Source of the DNA: Malachius bipustulatus
Lineage: Eukaryota; Arthropoda; Insecta; Coleoptera; Melyridae
Assembly: GCA_910589415.1 (NCBI GenBank)
Contig: OU342630.1
Span: 18,695,867 to 18,759,866, forward strand
DNA: 64,000 nt
Direction of reading: 5' to 3'
This document shows positions 10,091 through 22,042 of the stretch, one piece after another. The notes under the pieces are model-generated. The model was not told the DNA's origin. It saw only the letters and a program-made list of their open reading frames with translations, and did no database searches. The position numbers and the translations under genes are program-made. Position 1 is the first letter of the stretch. Every line of letters starts with the position of its first letter.

Positions 10091-10825
10091 GCCAGTTATT
10101 TTTAAGAGTATAAAGGCGGCGCGCGAAGTTTTACAGTAATAGCCTACTGAGTCCTAGGCATTCTTCTGTTTACGGAATCTCCAGCAGCGATTGACCTACA
10201 ACACTAGTGGCAGTCCTACTCAAGTATCTCTAAATGCTACCTGTTTTAAGACGCCGGGCGCCTCTCGACTGCTGAGATCAAAGGGTATCTCCGCTGGTGG
10301 CGTATGATTATAAAGAGAACGTTTGAATTGTCGCATTTTCTTCTATTATATTGTCAAGTCAGAATAAGATTAAATTAACTAAATTAATCTCAGGCCGGAA
10401 GTGATCGTTGAGTTTAGCAGTTTTGATATTAATTTTGATTTTGATACTATTTTATTTTAGTTGGTTTACGTTATGTAATTGCAGTTATTTGCCACGGTTA
10501 TTTGGCATATTGTCATTGCGTATTATTGTGGGTTCACATATTATTATGAATATAATTTTATTGAAATATTAACTATAATAATTTTCACATTTTAACAGAT
10601 TATACATAATGACGTCAATCTACATAATATTATATCAGTATAAAAGTATAACAACTATATAATAATAATAATAATTAATACGAAAATATTGGTATTCCAG
10701 CTCCATCAGAAAAATCCTTAATTGAGCGCCATCGTTTACGACTTCTTCTAATGCACAATGCACATACTGCTCGCTCTAATAATTGTAGCACATCCAATTT
10801 TTACTCTGAGCCAATTCATAATAAT
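10091..10825. other. Unassigned AT-rich sequence
   Basis: No recognisable coding or structural feature. Short blocks near 10,525-10,560 (GTGGGTTCACATATTA) recur at about 11,695, on the far side of the hAT-like insertion. Confidence 0.4.
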
Positions 10826-10833
10826 GCTATAAG

Positions 10834-11640
10834 TAGAGAACGGATTATAGGCAAAGAAAAAATGCAAAATAGGCGCCTTTATAGGCACATTTTTTGGGAT
10901 AAAAAGGCTTAAACTTGAACCAAATAGGCAATAAAATAGGCAAATTTTACTACCAAATTTTCACTACATAGAAAAAATGAGTAACACAAATTTACGTTTA
11001 TATGTGCCTTAAAAATTCCTGCCGATTTCCAAAAATTTACAGCAATTTTCCTAAGATTTTGTTCGACATCAAGCACGTTGTTTGATGAATAAAATAATTA
11101 CAAATATTACACTAACCATTTTGCTACAAGCTCTGAAAAATATTGTGTCGCCATTCAAGATTAATTCAGGATATGGTTTAATCCACGAAGAAATTTTGCT
11201 TGATTTACTCATTTGAAATTTTATGCCAGCAAATTCTGGTCTACCAGTACCTTCATATTCATTCATGAGAAGTGAGAAAGTAACAGATACATCTCTGGGA
11301 ATCACTAAAACCAGATATGTGTAGTAGGTAGGTAAATGGAAACAATATTAATTTGAGAACTTGAAAAGATATGCCTCAGCGTTCACCACAGGTGTCTGGG
11401 TCAGTTATTTTTCTATTGACTTAGGACCTATAATAAATTATCTCAAGTAGGGTAGTAAAATTTTCAAAAATTATTTCAAAGTTAATAATTATTAGCATGA
11501 AATGTATAGGTATTTTGAGGTGGATAAATTTATATTTATTTGAATAGGCAAGAATAGGCATTTTTTGTGAAAATAAGCACCAGATACTCAAATAGGCAAA
11601 AAAGGCACAGATACGCACTTTGCCTATAATCCGTTCTCTA
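10834..11640 (-). mobile_element. hAT-like DNA transposon, internally deleted
   Basis: Exact 8-bp target duplication GCTATAAG at 10,826-10,833 and 11,641-11,648. Terminal inverted repeats are TAGAGAACGGATTATAGGC and its complement. 8-bp duplications fit the hAT superfamily. On the minus strand, 11,069-11,305 reads KISSWIKPYPELILNG then C-terminal to it a lone Cys, resembling the start of a BED-type zinc finger often found at hAT transposase N-termini, but incomplete. No transposase catalytic core is present, so it is non-autonomous. Confidence 0.75.
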
Positions 11641-11648
11641 GCTATAAG

Positions 11649-12668
11649 GAATATGCCATTTTTCAACTAGTTGTTCTGCAATTCATAATAATATGTGGGT
11701 TCACATATTATCACATCGCATATTATGTATTCCGAAAATTTCGCTCCTGGTACGAGTATTAGTTTCTATTTTGCCTAATAATTTTTCTAATTATTATAAA
11801 CGATATCATTTAATATTGCACTCAAAATATTTTGGAAATTGCTAAGATATGTTTTTTTTTACTTTTTCCCATGGAAACTTATTGACTAAGTCCTTAATAC
11901 GGCTAAATTTCAAAATTCCATTTTTTGCTAGTCGACGTCACCAAATGAAGCTCCGGCAGTGTTTTGATGAGTGGGTAAGGATTTCTCTTTTCATACAATG
12001 CATGGTAATTTATGAAGAATGAACGATCCAAAATTTTTGAATCTTTAGGTAAGTATAATGGACATCAAGATAATGATGATAAAGTACAACATACCTTATA
12101 CCAATTTCACTTGTTTAAGAGCTATAATAAGGTTTAAAAGTGGAAACTTCAGCAATTAAAAAATTTTTGAACAATTTCTAGAAATTTCATGGCATCAACT
12201 CCAAAATTGACACACAATATACGTTTTCTGCCATAAGAACAACATACGTAGAGTACAAATTTTATAAGAAGGCGAGAGTTTGACAAGAATTTGTTAGTGC
12301 GCAGATACGTTAGTCGTCACTACTTGCAAATCCAAAAATATTTGTTGTCCAATATCAACAAAGTTAGACGGTGTCCGCGTTAAAAAAACAACCAATCAAA
12401 TAAGGATGATAAGAGTATTGTCGCCGTATGTAAAAGCTCAGTGATGCGTGCTGGTTAACTCGTATCGTACTTAGTTCAAATACTTACTGACTTATCATTT
12501 AAAATATTTAGAATTACGTGCGCCGCGCCACTGATGCAACTTCTATTCTGGTAAGGTAGAACAGTTAAAAAGCCCACAAGATGCGCAGTTCACGCCTAGC
12601 CTTCTTATAAAAATTGGACAGCAGGTACTTGAAACCAATTTGACGTAACTCATACGTGAGGCTAGTTA
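11649..12668. other. Unassigned spacer
   Basis: AT-rich, no protein similarity recognised, no clear inverted or tandem repeats. Confidence 0.4.
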
Positions 12669-13614
12669 TGCAGGGTGTCCCTGAAATGACTCTACAGCTC
12701 TCTAGCAAAAGATTATGAATTATAAAAGCCAAATCGCTGAAGTGATTTTGATGAATTTGGTATCACGTTATGGTTTTATGGAACACAAAGTGCAATACTA
12801 AAATTATTCATGACGTTATAATTCATTGGCGTAGATAATGGTTTTTTAGGTTTCACCACTTTGAACTTCTACGCCAATGGAATTAAAAATATTTAAATAC
12901 CGAGCGTAGATTACTCGACTCATTTTATACAAAAAAGGTACCTCCTCTTTATAAAAGTCGCCTAACTTTATCGTATAGAAATAAACGCATTTGAATGTTG
13001 ATTTTTATAGGAAAATTCGAATTTATTTTTCATGGGATTTTTTTGATTTACAACAAATAATAAAATTAATTTACATTTCATTATTTGGACATTCAAAATC
13101 GCATTTGGACATTAAAATCGGTTTTGGGCATTTAAAATATCGCATTTTAACGTTAAAATGTGAATTAGTTTTATTATTTTATTAAGAAAATCCCATAAAA
13201 AAAAAATGAGTCCACTAATCTACTCACAGTATTAAAAAAAAATTAATTCCATTGGTGTAGAAGTTCAAAGACTGTAGAGCTTAAAAACCCATGATCTATG
13301 GCAATGAATGAGGGTCATGAGTAACTTTCCTTTTGCACTTTTTGTCCCATAAAACCATAACGTCATAGCAAATTTCATCAAAATCACTTCAGCGGTTTAG
13401 CTTTTATAATAAAAAAACCATTTCAGATTTGACATTTGCGACCAGACACTTGATATCCTAGCGGCCAAACCAAGCAGCTCAGGACTAAGATATGTTGACT
13501 TAAATCGAATTAGTTTCAAAGCAGCTCAGGACTAAGATATGTTGACTTAAATCGAATTAGTTTCATCCGAGGAATATTCTGAGAGCTGTAAAGTCATTTC
13601 AGTGACACGCTGTA
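12669..13614. mobile_element. Foldback element, about 0.95 kb
   Basis: Left end TGCAGGGTGTCCCTGAAATGA; right end TCATTTCAGTGACACGCTGTA. Internal inverted blocks include CACGTTATGGTTTTATGG with CCATAAAACCATAACG, and AAATCGCTGAAGTGATTTTG with CAAAATCACTTCAGCG. The right arm contains a 47-bp direct duplication (13,473-13,519 and 13,520-13,566), absent from the left arm. Non-coding. Confidence 0.7.
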
Positions 13615-13769
13615 TAGCTTACACTCATACACTTTTAGTTCTGTTCGACAATGGTCAAAATGAACCGAAAGTCTTAAAAATCATCCTTTTTACGTAGGTA
13701 CAACTGCATGGTACTCTTGTTTAAATTTTATACCTACCTCTATCAGTTTTCTAGTTTTTATTAATAAAA

Positions 13770-14035
13770 AATAAATAAATATCTTTAGGCTGTGGTAAAG
13801 CCCAAGTGTCAGAAGTTTTCAAGTAGCCTCAAGGGCCTCTGACGTAACTTAACGACTGCTGTGAAGCAGCCGGGACCCCCTTTTTAACGTACCTCCCGGA
13901 GCACGATCGGTCACGGAACTTTTTTATTTACCACTATAATTGGTCACCCATCTAAGTACTGACCAAGAAAAGTCATGCTGCACTTTAGAGATCGTTTGAC
14001 CGACACTCTAGCAGCTTGGCTATTGTGACCTTTTA
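13770..14035 (-). mobile_element. 5S rRNA-derived SINE (SINE3-like)
   Basis: On the minus strand the head contains AAAGTGCAGCA (compare box A) and AGTACTTAGATGGGTGACC (compare box C of 5S rRNA), spaced as in the 5S internal promoter. GTCGGTCAAACGATCTC upstream also aligns with 5S. The body continues through an unrelated region to a (TTTA)-rich tail at 13,765-13,790. 5S-headed SINEs are an established class. Pol III transcription is inference. No obvious target duplication. Confidence 0.6.
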
Positions 14036-14197
14036 TTAATTAAAAAGCAAAATGCATCAAACTTTTCAAAGCAAATATCTCCAAAAGCGATAAACTAATG
14101 AATTGACCAGGGGTAGGATTTCTATTTAATAAAGAGCATACTTCAAGATTTTCGATGAATTTTGACCACTGTCGAAGAAAAAAGCAATATGTCCTAA

Positions 14198-14370
14198 TAT
14201 ACAGGGTCATCATTTATAAGCGTACGAAGCGGCCATATCTCGGGAACTATTGGTCCTAAAGCATAAATTAAAAAATTTCCAGACATAAAGTTACCATGAG
14301 AAATTTAGTAAAAATATTTTCAAGATGGCCGCACTTCGGGATTACCGGAAGCTGACACATCAATGAAAGT
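14198..14370. repeat. Single arm of the 48.9-kb palindrome family
   Basis: ATACAGGGTCATCATTTATAAG is followed by GCCATATCTCGG, TTCCAGACATAA and AAGATGGCCGCACTTC. The same order occurs in the outer arm at 48,888-49,060. The partner arm is not present. Confidence 0.55.
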
Positions 14371-14839
14371 TAATAAATAATAAATAAATAGACAGTCATC
14401 TTTATTTGACAGCATGGAACCCATGAAAACATTCTCCAAATTATAAACTTACATTTACATTAGAAAATTAAAATTGTGTCAGAGTTATTTAAACAGGATT
14501 ATATTTACATAGCGAGGTACCTAGCTAAGTACCTACATATACTTTTCTTTTTGCTAAAAAAATATTTTTCCCCCAGAATGTGTTATAAAAAAACACAAGG
14601 CAATCAATGAATTCAAATAAAAATTTATACTGACGTCATTCGATGAAAAGTTTTATTTTTTTTCCAAAAAATTTTAATAAACAAAAATTATGAGATATTT
14701 TTTACTGAATAACATCATTCGCAGCGGTCTCTGTGAGCCAAAAACACGATTTATTTTTTCAAAATTTTTTTTGCAAGTTCAACTACAGGATCATAATAGG
14801 CCATTATTTAAATTTATTTTAGACTATACAGAATGTCCC

Positions 14840-15449
14840 ATAATATGAGAGTGGCATATCAAAGTTATGTTTTTTCAAATGAAATGCTCCTATGTTATCA
14901 CATTTTGAGATTGTCTGAGAAGGAAAAATAAGATTGGCTTTTACACTTGATGTTTAAATTGAGAAGTTTGTGAGTGTTATAAACAAGTGCAATACGCCAT
15001 TTTTGAAATTCGAGGCCCTGTACAACGAAAACGGTTCAAGATATAGCAAAACGGCTTTCATATCCCTATTTTAACTTTTTATGTACTATCTTATGGTATA
15101 GAAACATTTGTACTTTCTTTGTTTTTTTTTTTTTTTTTGGCGACGCGTGGAAAGATCTCAGATTTTTTCAAATTTTTTATCACCCTGTATAAACATTTTA
15201 TCTACATCTTAGGATAGTACATGAAAAGTTAAAATAGGGACATGTAAGCCGTTTTTCTCTATCTAGAGCCGTTTTCGTTGTACAGGGACTTGAACTTCAA
15301 AAATGATTATTTTCACTTGTTTATAACTCACGAACTTTTGAATTTAACCACCAACTGTAAACAATCTTATTTTCTCTTCTCAGACAATCTAAAAATGCAA
15401 TAACGTAGGAGCATTCCATTTAAAAAAGCCATAACTTTGATATGCCACT
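14840..15449. mobile_element. Foldback element, about 0.6 kb
   Basis: AGTGGCATATCAAAGTTATG at the left is inverted as CATAACTTTGATATGCCACT at the right. The inner arms hold GAGATTGTCTGAGAAG and its inverse, and GGGACATGTAAGCCG. The centre is a T-rich run. This is the family interrupted by the Gypsy insertion at 55,038. Confidence 0.7.
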
Positions 15450-15480
15450 TCGGGTTGCATGTTAACATAACGTATAAACA

Positions 15481-15625
15481 ATGCCTGGTAGTTGCGCAGT
15501 AAGTTATTGTACCAATAGGGAAAAAATTCAAATTAACGTTTAAAATTCAGTATGAAGTGAAATAAATTCGCTTTCTATTTCCGGATGCAAATTTAGAAAG
15601 AATGGTAAACATTTTACTGAATCAT
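15481..15625 (+). pseudogene. THAP-domain-like exon fragment
   Basis: ATG at 15,481 opens MPGSCAVSYCTNREKIQI and then a stop. The spacing Met-Pro-x-x-Cys-x4-Cys-x-N-R is the hallmark N-terminus of THAP zinc fingers. About 70 bases on, in another frame, FLFPDANLERM resembles the F-P-...-W segment of the same domain. The second Cys/His pair is not seen. Probably a decayed first exon of a P-element-type transposase or THAP gene. Confidence 0.45.
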
Positions 15626-16263
15626 TTTTAAATAATGAAATGGGAAATTAAATGAATGTTAGGTAAAACAGTATTATAATATTAGGGACTAAACAAAATA
15701 ATATTATATCATACAAAGAAATTAATAAAACCCTCACAGTAGACCAGTGGCAGTAACTGGTAGTATATGGTATAGGATACACTATAAACCGTTATAATAA
15801 TAATGTTAACCCTTGTGAAATTCCTTAAGCGGCGCGGTATTTATTGACCTGACTTAATTCTTCTATTTCTATTCATCTGAATACTGAATGCATGGACCTA
15901 AACAGTAAACACCCATTACGTTCTCTGAAGTAGAAAGACCACTTCAACATTCTTTTAAAAATACTTTATGATAGTGTTCGTATTGAATAATATTTTATTG
16001 TGCATTTTGCTTTGTAAATAAATGAAAAATATTAGTTCTTGAACTTGACTACATTCAATATTGTTTAAAAAATGCGCTTTAAATCAAGGTAAATCAAGTA
16101 AAACGTGAAAACGATTTTATTAGATAGGTACTTAACCATTCTCATGCCACTATCAAAAAAATCACTGTATGGATAACATGCAACATAATCCTCTTTTTTT
16201 TTATTGTTTTAATGCTAAGCGCCTATCTCATCAATGCAATTTTTCGTATGGCCAGACTCTGGT
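15626..16263. other. Unassigned AT-rich spacer
   Basis: No coding signal or structured repeat recognised. Confidence 0.4.
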
Positions 16264-18230
16264 ATATCCAGCGACTTTTGGTTAAATTAGAGAAAAGTTG
16301 TGCTATTTAAAGATGCATGTCGTGTATTTTGAAAAAAAAAAACATTATTTACATCCGCGTATCTCTACAGCCGTAAACGTTAAAATACAGGGTCGGTTAA
16401 ATTAGAGAAAAAGATGCGCAATTTGATGATTAATAAGAATCTGAAAAAAATGTTATCGGATATTTTCAGTCGGTGTTGAAAAACTGAAAAAAAAATCGAG
16501 AATTCTTATTTTTTCCATATCTTTCTTATTATTTGAAATTAATAAATAATTTTTTGTAGGCTTACGTAAGTCGCCAAGAGCTACCCATCTGACGTTTCAA
16601 AAATTTTCAAAGCCGACTAGATCCCAGAGTTTTCATAGTCAACTTTCGTTTTTCTTATGGCCGTCATATTTTTTATGTTTTTTTTTTTTATCATATTGTT
16701 TATGTCGTTCGATGTAAAAAAAAATGGAAACCAAAAATTAATAAACTTTGGTAAAAAATTCCAAAATTTTTATTCTTCTTTTTTCGAAGAAAAACAAAAA
16801 AATTCTCGCTGAAATACGTCAATATGAAGTCATACTGCTTGCCTCATGGTTTTTTAAATTTCTCTATGGTATTCGGTCAAAAAAAGTTGTATTTTTTTAG
16901 AGAAAAAAGAACAAACATTTTTTAAATTTATTTTTTGAAAATTATTAATTTTTGGTTTCCATTATTTTTTTCATACCGAACGACATAAAAAATAATGTGG
17001 CGGCCATAAGAAAAGCAAAACTTGACTATGAAATCTCTGGGATTTTGTCGGCTTTAAAATTTTTTGTAGTGCCGAATTGATGGCTCTTGACGACTTATGT
17101 TAACCTACAAAAAATAATTATTTAATTTTCAAAAATAAAAAATATTTGATGAAAAAAAATTCTTTTTTTTTATTTTTTTTCAGATTTTTCAGGAATTAAT
17201 CAAAATATTAGGGATATTTAAATTAAAATTTCTGTTTTCAACCCTTACTTTGTAGAATCTCTGCATACTGATGGATGATTAATAAAACACTATAATGTTT
17301 AAAAAAATTCTACTACATATAAGTACTTACATTGTTTAAAAAATTTTCAAAGCCGACTATTATATCCCAGAGTTTTCATAGTCAACTTTCGTTTTTCTTA
17401 TGGCTGCCATATAATTTTTTTATGTCATTCTTATGTCATAAGAAAAAAATAATAGAAACCAAAAATTAATAAACTTCAGAAAAAAATAAATTTTATTCTT
17501 CTTTTTTCAAAGAAAAACAGAAGATTTGTCGCTGAAATTAGTCGATATAAAGTCATACTGCCTTGCCTTATAGTTTTTAAATTCTCTATGATATTCGGTC
17601 TAAAAAATTGTATTTTTTTTAGAACAAAAAAGAACAAAAATTTTTTTCTTTATTTTCCAAAGTTTATTAATTTTTGGTTTCCTGTATTTTTTTCTTATCG
17701 AACGACATAAAAAATAATATGGCGGCCATAAGAAAACCGAAAGTTGACTATGAAAACTCTGGGATCTAGTCGGCTTAAAATTTGTTTGAAACGACAGCTT
17801 AATAGCTTATAATGGCTTATGTAAGCCTACAAAAAATTATTTATTAATTTCCAATAACAAAAAAGATATGATGAAAATAAGATTTCTAGATTTTTCAGTT
17901 TTTTCAGGATATTTCAGGAACGGTCACAAATATCTTGCATGTTTTGAAGTATTCGAGATGGCCACAAAATAGCGCAACTTTTCTCTAATTTAACCGACCT
18001 CGTATCTTCAATGGTTTAGGATATCCCTGTAGTGACCCTTTAAATAGTTCTAACCCTGTATAGTTGAATTTTTTAAAACATTGGTGTTTTATTAATCATC
18101 CATCGATATTTAAATTGTTTTTCGCAAAACACCCATCTCAAAATAGCACACCTTTTCTCTTATTTAACCGACCTCGTATCTTCAGTTGCTTTTAAGATAT
18201 CCCTGTGTAGTCGCTAATTAAATAGATCTA
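16264..18230. mobile_element. Cluster of foldback repeats with GGTTAAATTAGAGAAAA ends
   Basis: Two successive inverted pairs. At 16,556-17,112, CAAAGCCGACTAGATCCC is opposite GGGATTTTGTCGGCTTT. At 17,347-17,830, the same left block is opposite GGGATCTAGTCGGCTT. Both are enclosed by outer GGTTAAATTAGAGAAAA (16,274 and 16,393) and TTTTCTCTAATTTAACC (17,979; variant at 18,154). The arms carry TCATAGTCAACTTTCG and GTTGACTATGAAA. No ORF. Confidence 0.65.
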
Positions 18231-19030
18231 AACTCTGAATAAACGAGCACAATAAATAATAATAATTATTGTTATTATGATTCTGGCACCGAATAAAAGC
18301 TTATCTGTGAAAAAAATCTGGTGAAGATTTTGATTTTTCACCAGGATTATCTTTAGATATTATTGAATCAGAAATAGTATTTCAAAACTCCATTGCGGAT
18401 TTGTGTCCGCAAAAAGAAAAATATTTGAGATTTAAATCGTCGCGAAAAGCTAAAGAAATGTTAGCAAGTTTCTCGTAAACTATTATTTTACGTCAAATTT
18501 GTTTAGGTGTTATCAAATTTATTTATTAACGAATTCTGCTCAAAAATGATCTTATACAAAACTTATGCAGAACCAATATTAGTGTAGGTAGAGAAGACAG
18601 AAAATAATTTTTCTGATGCGAAAAAATCCTGGGAAAATTTTGCAGCGGGAATATCTTTATTTTGAGATACTATTTCCCATGTCAAATATTCCGTTTAAAA
18701 ATTTTCACCCGGATTCATTTTCCAGATATAAAAAGTCAGAACATTTTTCTAAAAGTTTGTACTTTCATTAAGTCGCAAAAATAAAAAATTTTCCTAGGCA
18801 GTGATACATTTTAAGCAATTTTTTTCAATTGATAATGATTAAGGTACCCTTTTTATATCTGTAAAATCATCTAGTTTTTGCAAATAACGAAAAACAAAGA
18901 TAGTAAAATGTTAACTTTGGCATTTTTTATCCCACCAAATTGAAGACCAGAGTTTTTCAAATTATTTTTAACGTGCTCTACTGAGTGTCCCCTAAAATGT
19001 ACTAAAGAGTTTATCCGTCATTTTCTTAAC
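18231..19030. other. AT-rich spacer, nothing recognised
   Basis: No coding or repeat structure that I can support. Contains the end block CACCCTGTAT near 19,030. Confidence 0.4.
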
Positions 19031-19036
19031 ACCCTG

Positions 19037-19830
19037 TATTTAATGTAATGACTAACGACTTAGATAAAAATAGTGACTTAATTATTACCTAATAACAACA
19101 ACAAAGAAAATATGAATGAATTTCTATTCACATTATTAAAACATAAAAAATAAAGGAATACCTAGTACCTATATTGTGTATCAACCACAGAAAAATACTA
19201 TTTCAACACGTGTGATTGGCAATAATATTTCTGTGGTTGCCTCCAAGAAAAAAGATTATGGGAATTTTTTCATTATTTTACCATGTGACCCTAAAGGATA
19301 CCCATTACCTCTTATGGGATAGAGTCTAAAAATACAACGATTAGGTATTATAAGTACTAGAAAAATATATTTTCAAAAAAGCATTAAGTACCTACCTATT
19401 ATCGACTTATGGCATAGTTTGATGATAAACATTGCAAACACCAATCTATTTTATAAAATAGAGAAATACATACAGCGATTTATTTAAAAAAAATGTATAA
19501 ACAATTTAGTTAGATCGACACTCGGATCGACATATAGAATAAAAATTAAAAATATCCAAAAATAACAATTAATTTTTTTTTATTAGTATTTCAACTAATT
19601 CATTACTTATTTCAAAAGCACCCGCTTCTTAGTTTATTTATTTATCTTTTTAATGTAATGACTAAGTGTTTGATAAAAACAGTGACCTAATTTAATAATT
19701 AGGTTACTTAATAAAAAATTGACTTAATTATTACCGAATAACAACGAAGAAGAAAACATGAATTAATTTCTATTCACATTTAAAACATAAAAGAGTAAAG
19801 GAACCTAGTGCCTACAGTGTGTATCAAGGA
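19037..19830. repeat. Pair of dispersed direct repeats about 0.6 kb apart
   Basis: 19,037-19,205 and 19,652-19,830 share TTTAATGTAATGACTAA, GACTTAATTATTACC, GAATAACAAC and TTTCTATTCACATT in order, with small indels. The sequence between is AT-rich and unassigned. Confidence 0.55.
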
Positions 19831-19969
19831 CGGAAGAAGGCTATTTCAGAGAAGCGATGGTCGCTTTATACCTAACACCTAATAATTCAAATGTTAATGG
19901 TGATTTAGTTCCTTTCTTTGTATGTTACAAGAATGCTGTAGGAATTATTCATCCAACACTGTTGTCAAT

Positions 19970-20318
19970 TTTAAGATGTCACAAGATCTATAGCGCAAGA
20001 AGTTAATATACAACATAAAAACTGCAGATGTCACAAGATCGATTGGCTATGATTTCTAGCAGTATATTAATATACTGCACCGAACGTCGGGCGCGCCACC
20101 TCCACACTATACGCTGGAACTACATTATACGTCTCTAGCCATAAAAAACTGTTTTTTGACCTCCAGCTCAAATTCAGCCTATCTTCCTTTATTAACTATC
20201 TCTGTCTAACTAACACATGAAACGCTGTGGCATCCGATTTCGGATGTCACAACGTCGGCGGATGTCGAAGAGATAGCAAAAATTATACGTCAGGATGTCA
20301 CAACGATGATTGGATGAA

Positions 20319-20320
<2 letters not shown>
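19970..20320 (+). repeat. GGATG-motif repeat block
   Basis: Carries AGATGTCACAAG twice (about 19,975 and 20,028), then GGATGTCACAACG twice (about 20,243 and 20,292), ending in GGATGAATC and the TA tract. Shares the 'gatagcaaaaa' interior with the inverted block at 9,830-10,090. It includes a perfect 20-bp palindrome at 20,058-20,077. Confidence 0.5.

Positions 20321-20359
<39 letters not shown>
20321..20359. repeat. (TA)n microsatellite
   Basis: About 19 TA units that run straight into the truncated RT frame on the right. Confidence 0.95.
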
Positions 20360-20364
<5 letters not shown>

Positions 20365-21795
20365 AAAGAATAGGACCGAGCACCGTCCCCTGGAGTATAC
20401 CAATGGGGACGTCTCTCTCGACGCTATGTGTTTCTTTTATTTTTACTAGTTGTGTTCTTTGATGCAAGTAGTCTTTAAATATTCCACAGCACAGGCCTCT
20501 GACAGCAATATTTTCTAATTTTTCTAGTAAAATGTCATGCGACACAGAGTCAAATGCCTATCTAAGTCTATAAAAAGACCACCGCATGGTCTTCCTTTAT
20601 CTAAGCATTTATATATTTTACCCACTAGTAGAGCTATAGCATCATTGGTACTTTTTCCCTCACTAAATCCAAATTGTAGACCCGACAATGATTTAGTGTC
20701 TTCCAGAAATCTTACTTATCTTTTTTCTATTATTTTTTCAAAAACTTTCGCTATATTAGAGATCAGACAAATTGGGCGATAGTTTTCTATCGCTGCTTTG
20801 TCTCCTGATTTATAAATTGGAACGACTATTGCTTTTTTAAAGTGTCGAGGGCATTTTCCCGTACTCATTATCTGATTAATTATATGTGCAAGAGGTGGAG
20901 CTATTTGATCGCTGATTTGTTTTAGTGTTTCAGCTCGTATGGAATCAAATCCCGGTGCTGCGTCGTTCCTTAGTGACATTAATACATTTTTGACCTCAGT
21001 TTTATCTGTCGGTGTTAAGAATAACGACTTTTCGTTTCTACTTGGTTTCTCATCAATAACAAAATCGCCCCTAATTTCACTTCTTATTTTATTAGCCATT
21101 TTATGTCCCACTTTACTATAATATTCATTAAATTTATTTGAGATTTTTATTGGATCCACAATTTTTTCCCCCTTATATGTATCAATTAATTCAGTTATGT
21201 TATCGTGTTTTACCTTAGTCTCCTTATTTGCATATTCCTTTACAGTCTGCCACACCTTTCTACAATTATTATTATCCTTTTTTATCTTGCCCTTATAGTA
21301 ATTAATTTTTAGTTCTTTGATCAAATTATTTATTTTATTCCTATAAATTTTATATCTTTCATACGCTTGTTGACATCCCGTTCTTTTATAAACTGCAAAA
21401 AACTTATCCCTTACTTTCATGGATTTTATGACACCTGCTGTGATCCAGTTTCTTTTCTTATTTATCTTGTACCGTACCTGTTTGGTGAACAGATCTATAG
21501 ATTGCTTTAATATATCAACAAAAATATCGGTTGCAATATTGACATCTTTTATTGAAAATAGCTCTTTAAATTTTCCCTTCGTTAGGTATTCTCTTAGTTT
21601 TTTATAGTTAGTTAGCTTATATTCGATTACGCTTTTGGCATCCTTGGTCTTATTTTTCGGGAACAGTAGGATGGTTGGTAAATGCTCGGAAACCGTGGAG
21701 AACAATGTCATCGGACAAACATCACCGATACCTACACTATCACTTCTAAAGAATATGTGGTCAATGCAAGATTTACGTTGTTTGCGTGCATACAA
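20360..21795 (-). pseudogene. Non-LTR retrotransposon fragment (endonuclease end + RT), CR1/L2/Jockey-type
   Basis: The main frame (20,716-21,795, 359 codons) starts in the last strand of the AP endonuclease (SCIDHIFFRS). It continues through a Lys-rich linker to RT fingers: NDAAPGFDSIRAETL, then VVPIYKSGDKAAIENYRPI and AKVFEKIIEKR. After a stop and frameshift near 20,550-20,715, the palm continues in 20,360-20,545: SHDILLEKLE, then GILQGTVLGPILFIIYI. The frame ends at (TA)n immediately before the expected catalytic YxDD, so RT is not functional. Both 5' (most of the endonuclease) and 3' ends are missing. Confidence 0.85.
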
Positions 21796-22042
21796 ATAAA
21801 AGAGATGTCATAACAATTATTTTTATTTGAAATTTCTGAAAAATTATTATTGTCTGGTATTCTTGACTAGGTAGGTACTTATTTTTTATTAATATGTTTG
21901 CCAGTAATAAAAAGAATATGGAAAAACTTATTACCTATAATTTTGTCTGATTTCATCATGAGAAAATGTAGTTTAAAAAGAGAATGTAAGTATACAGAAA
22001 AAGTAGATAGAATTACTTTTAACATGAGTGTTGTAATGTATT
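21796..22042. other. Short spacer
   Basis: Begins with AGATGTCATAAC (about 21,802), one more copy of the GGATG-type motif on the far side of the RT fragment. Otherwise unassigned. Confidence 0.4.

Noticed and set aside
20058..20077. Perfect 20-bp palindrome centred on TTAA
   Set aside because: AT-rich and isolated; expected occasionally in such sequence, and no partner or element boundary is linked to it.
20537..20782. Plus-strand ORF of 81 codons
   Set aside because: Antisense shadow of the LINE RT on the minus strand.
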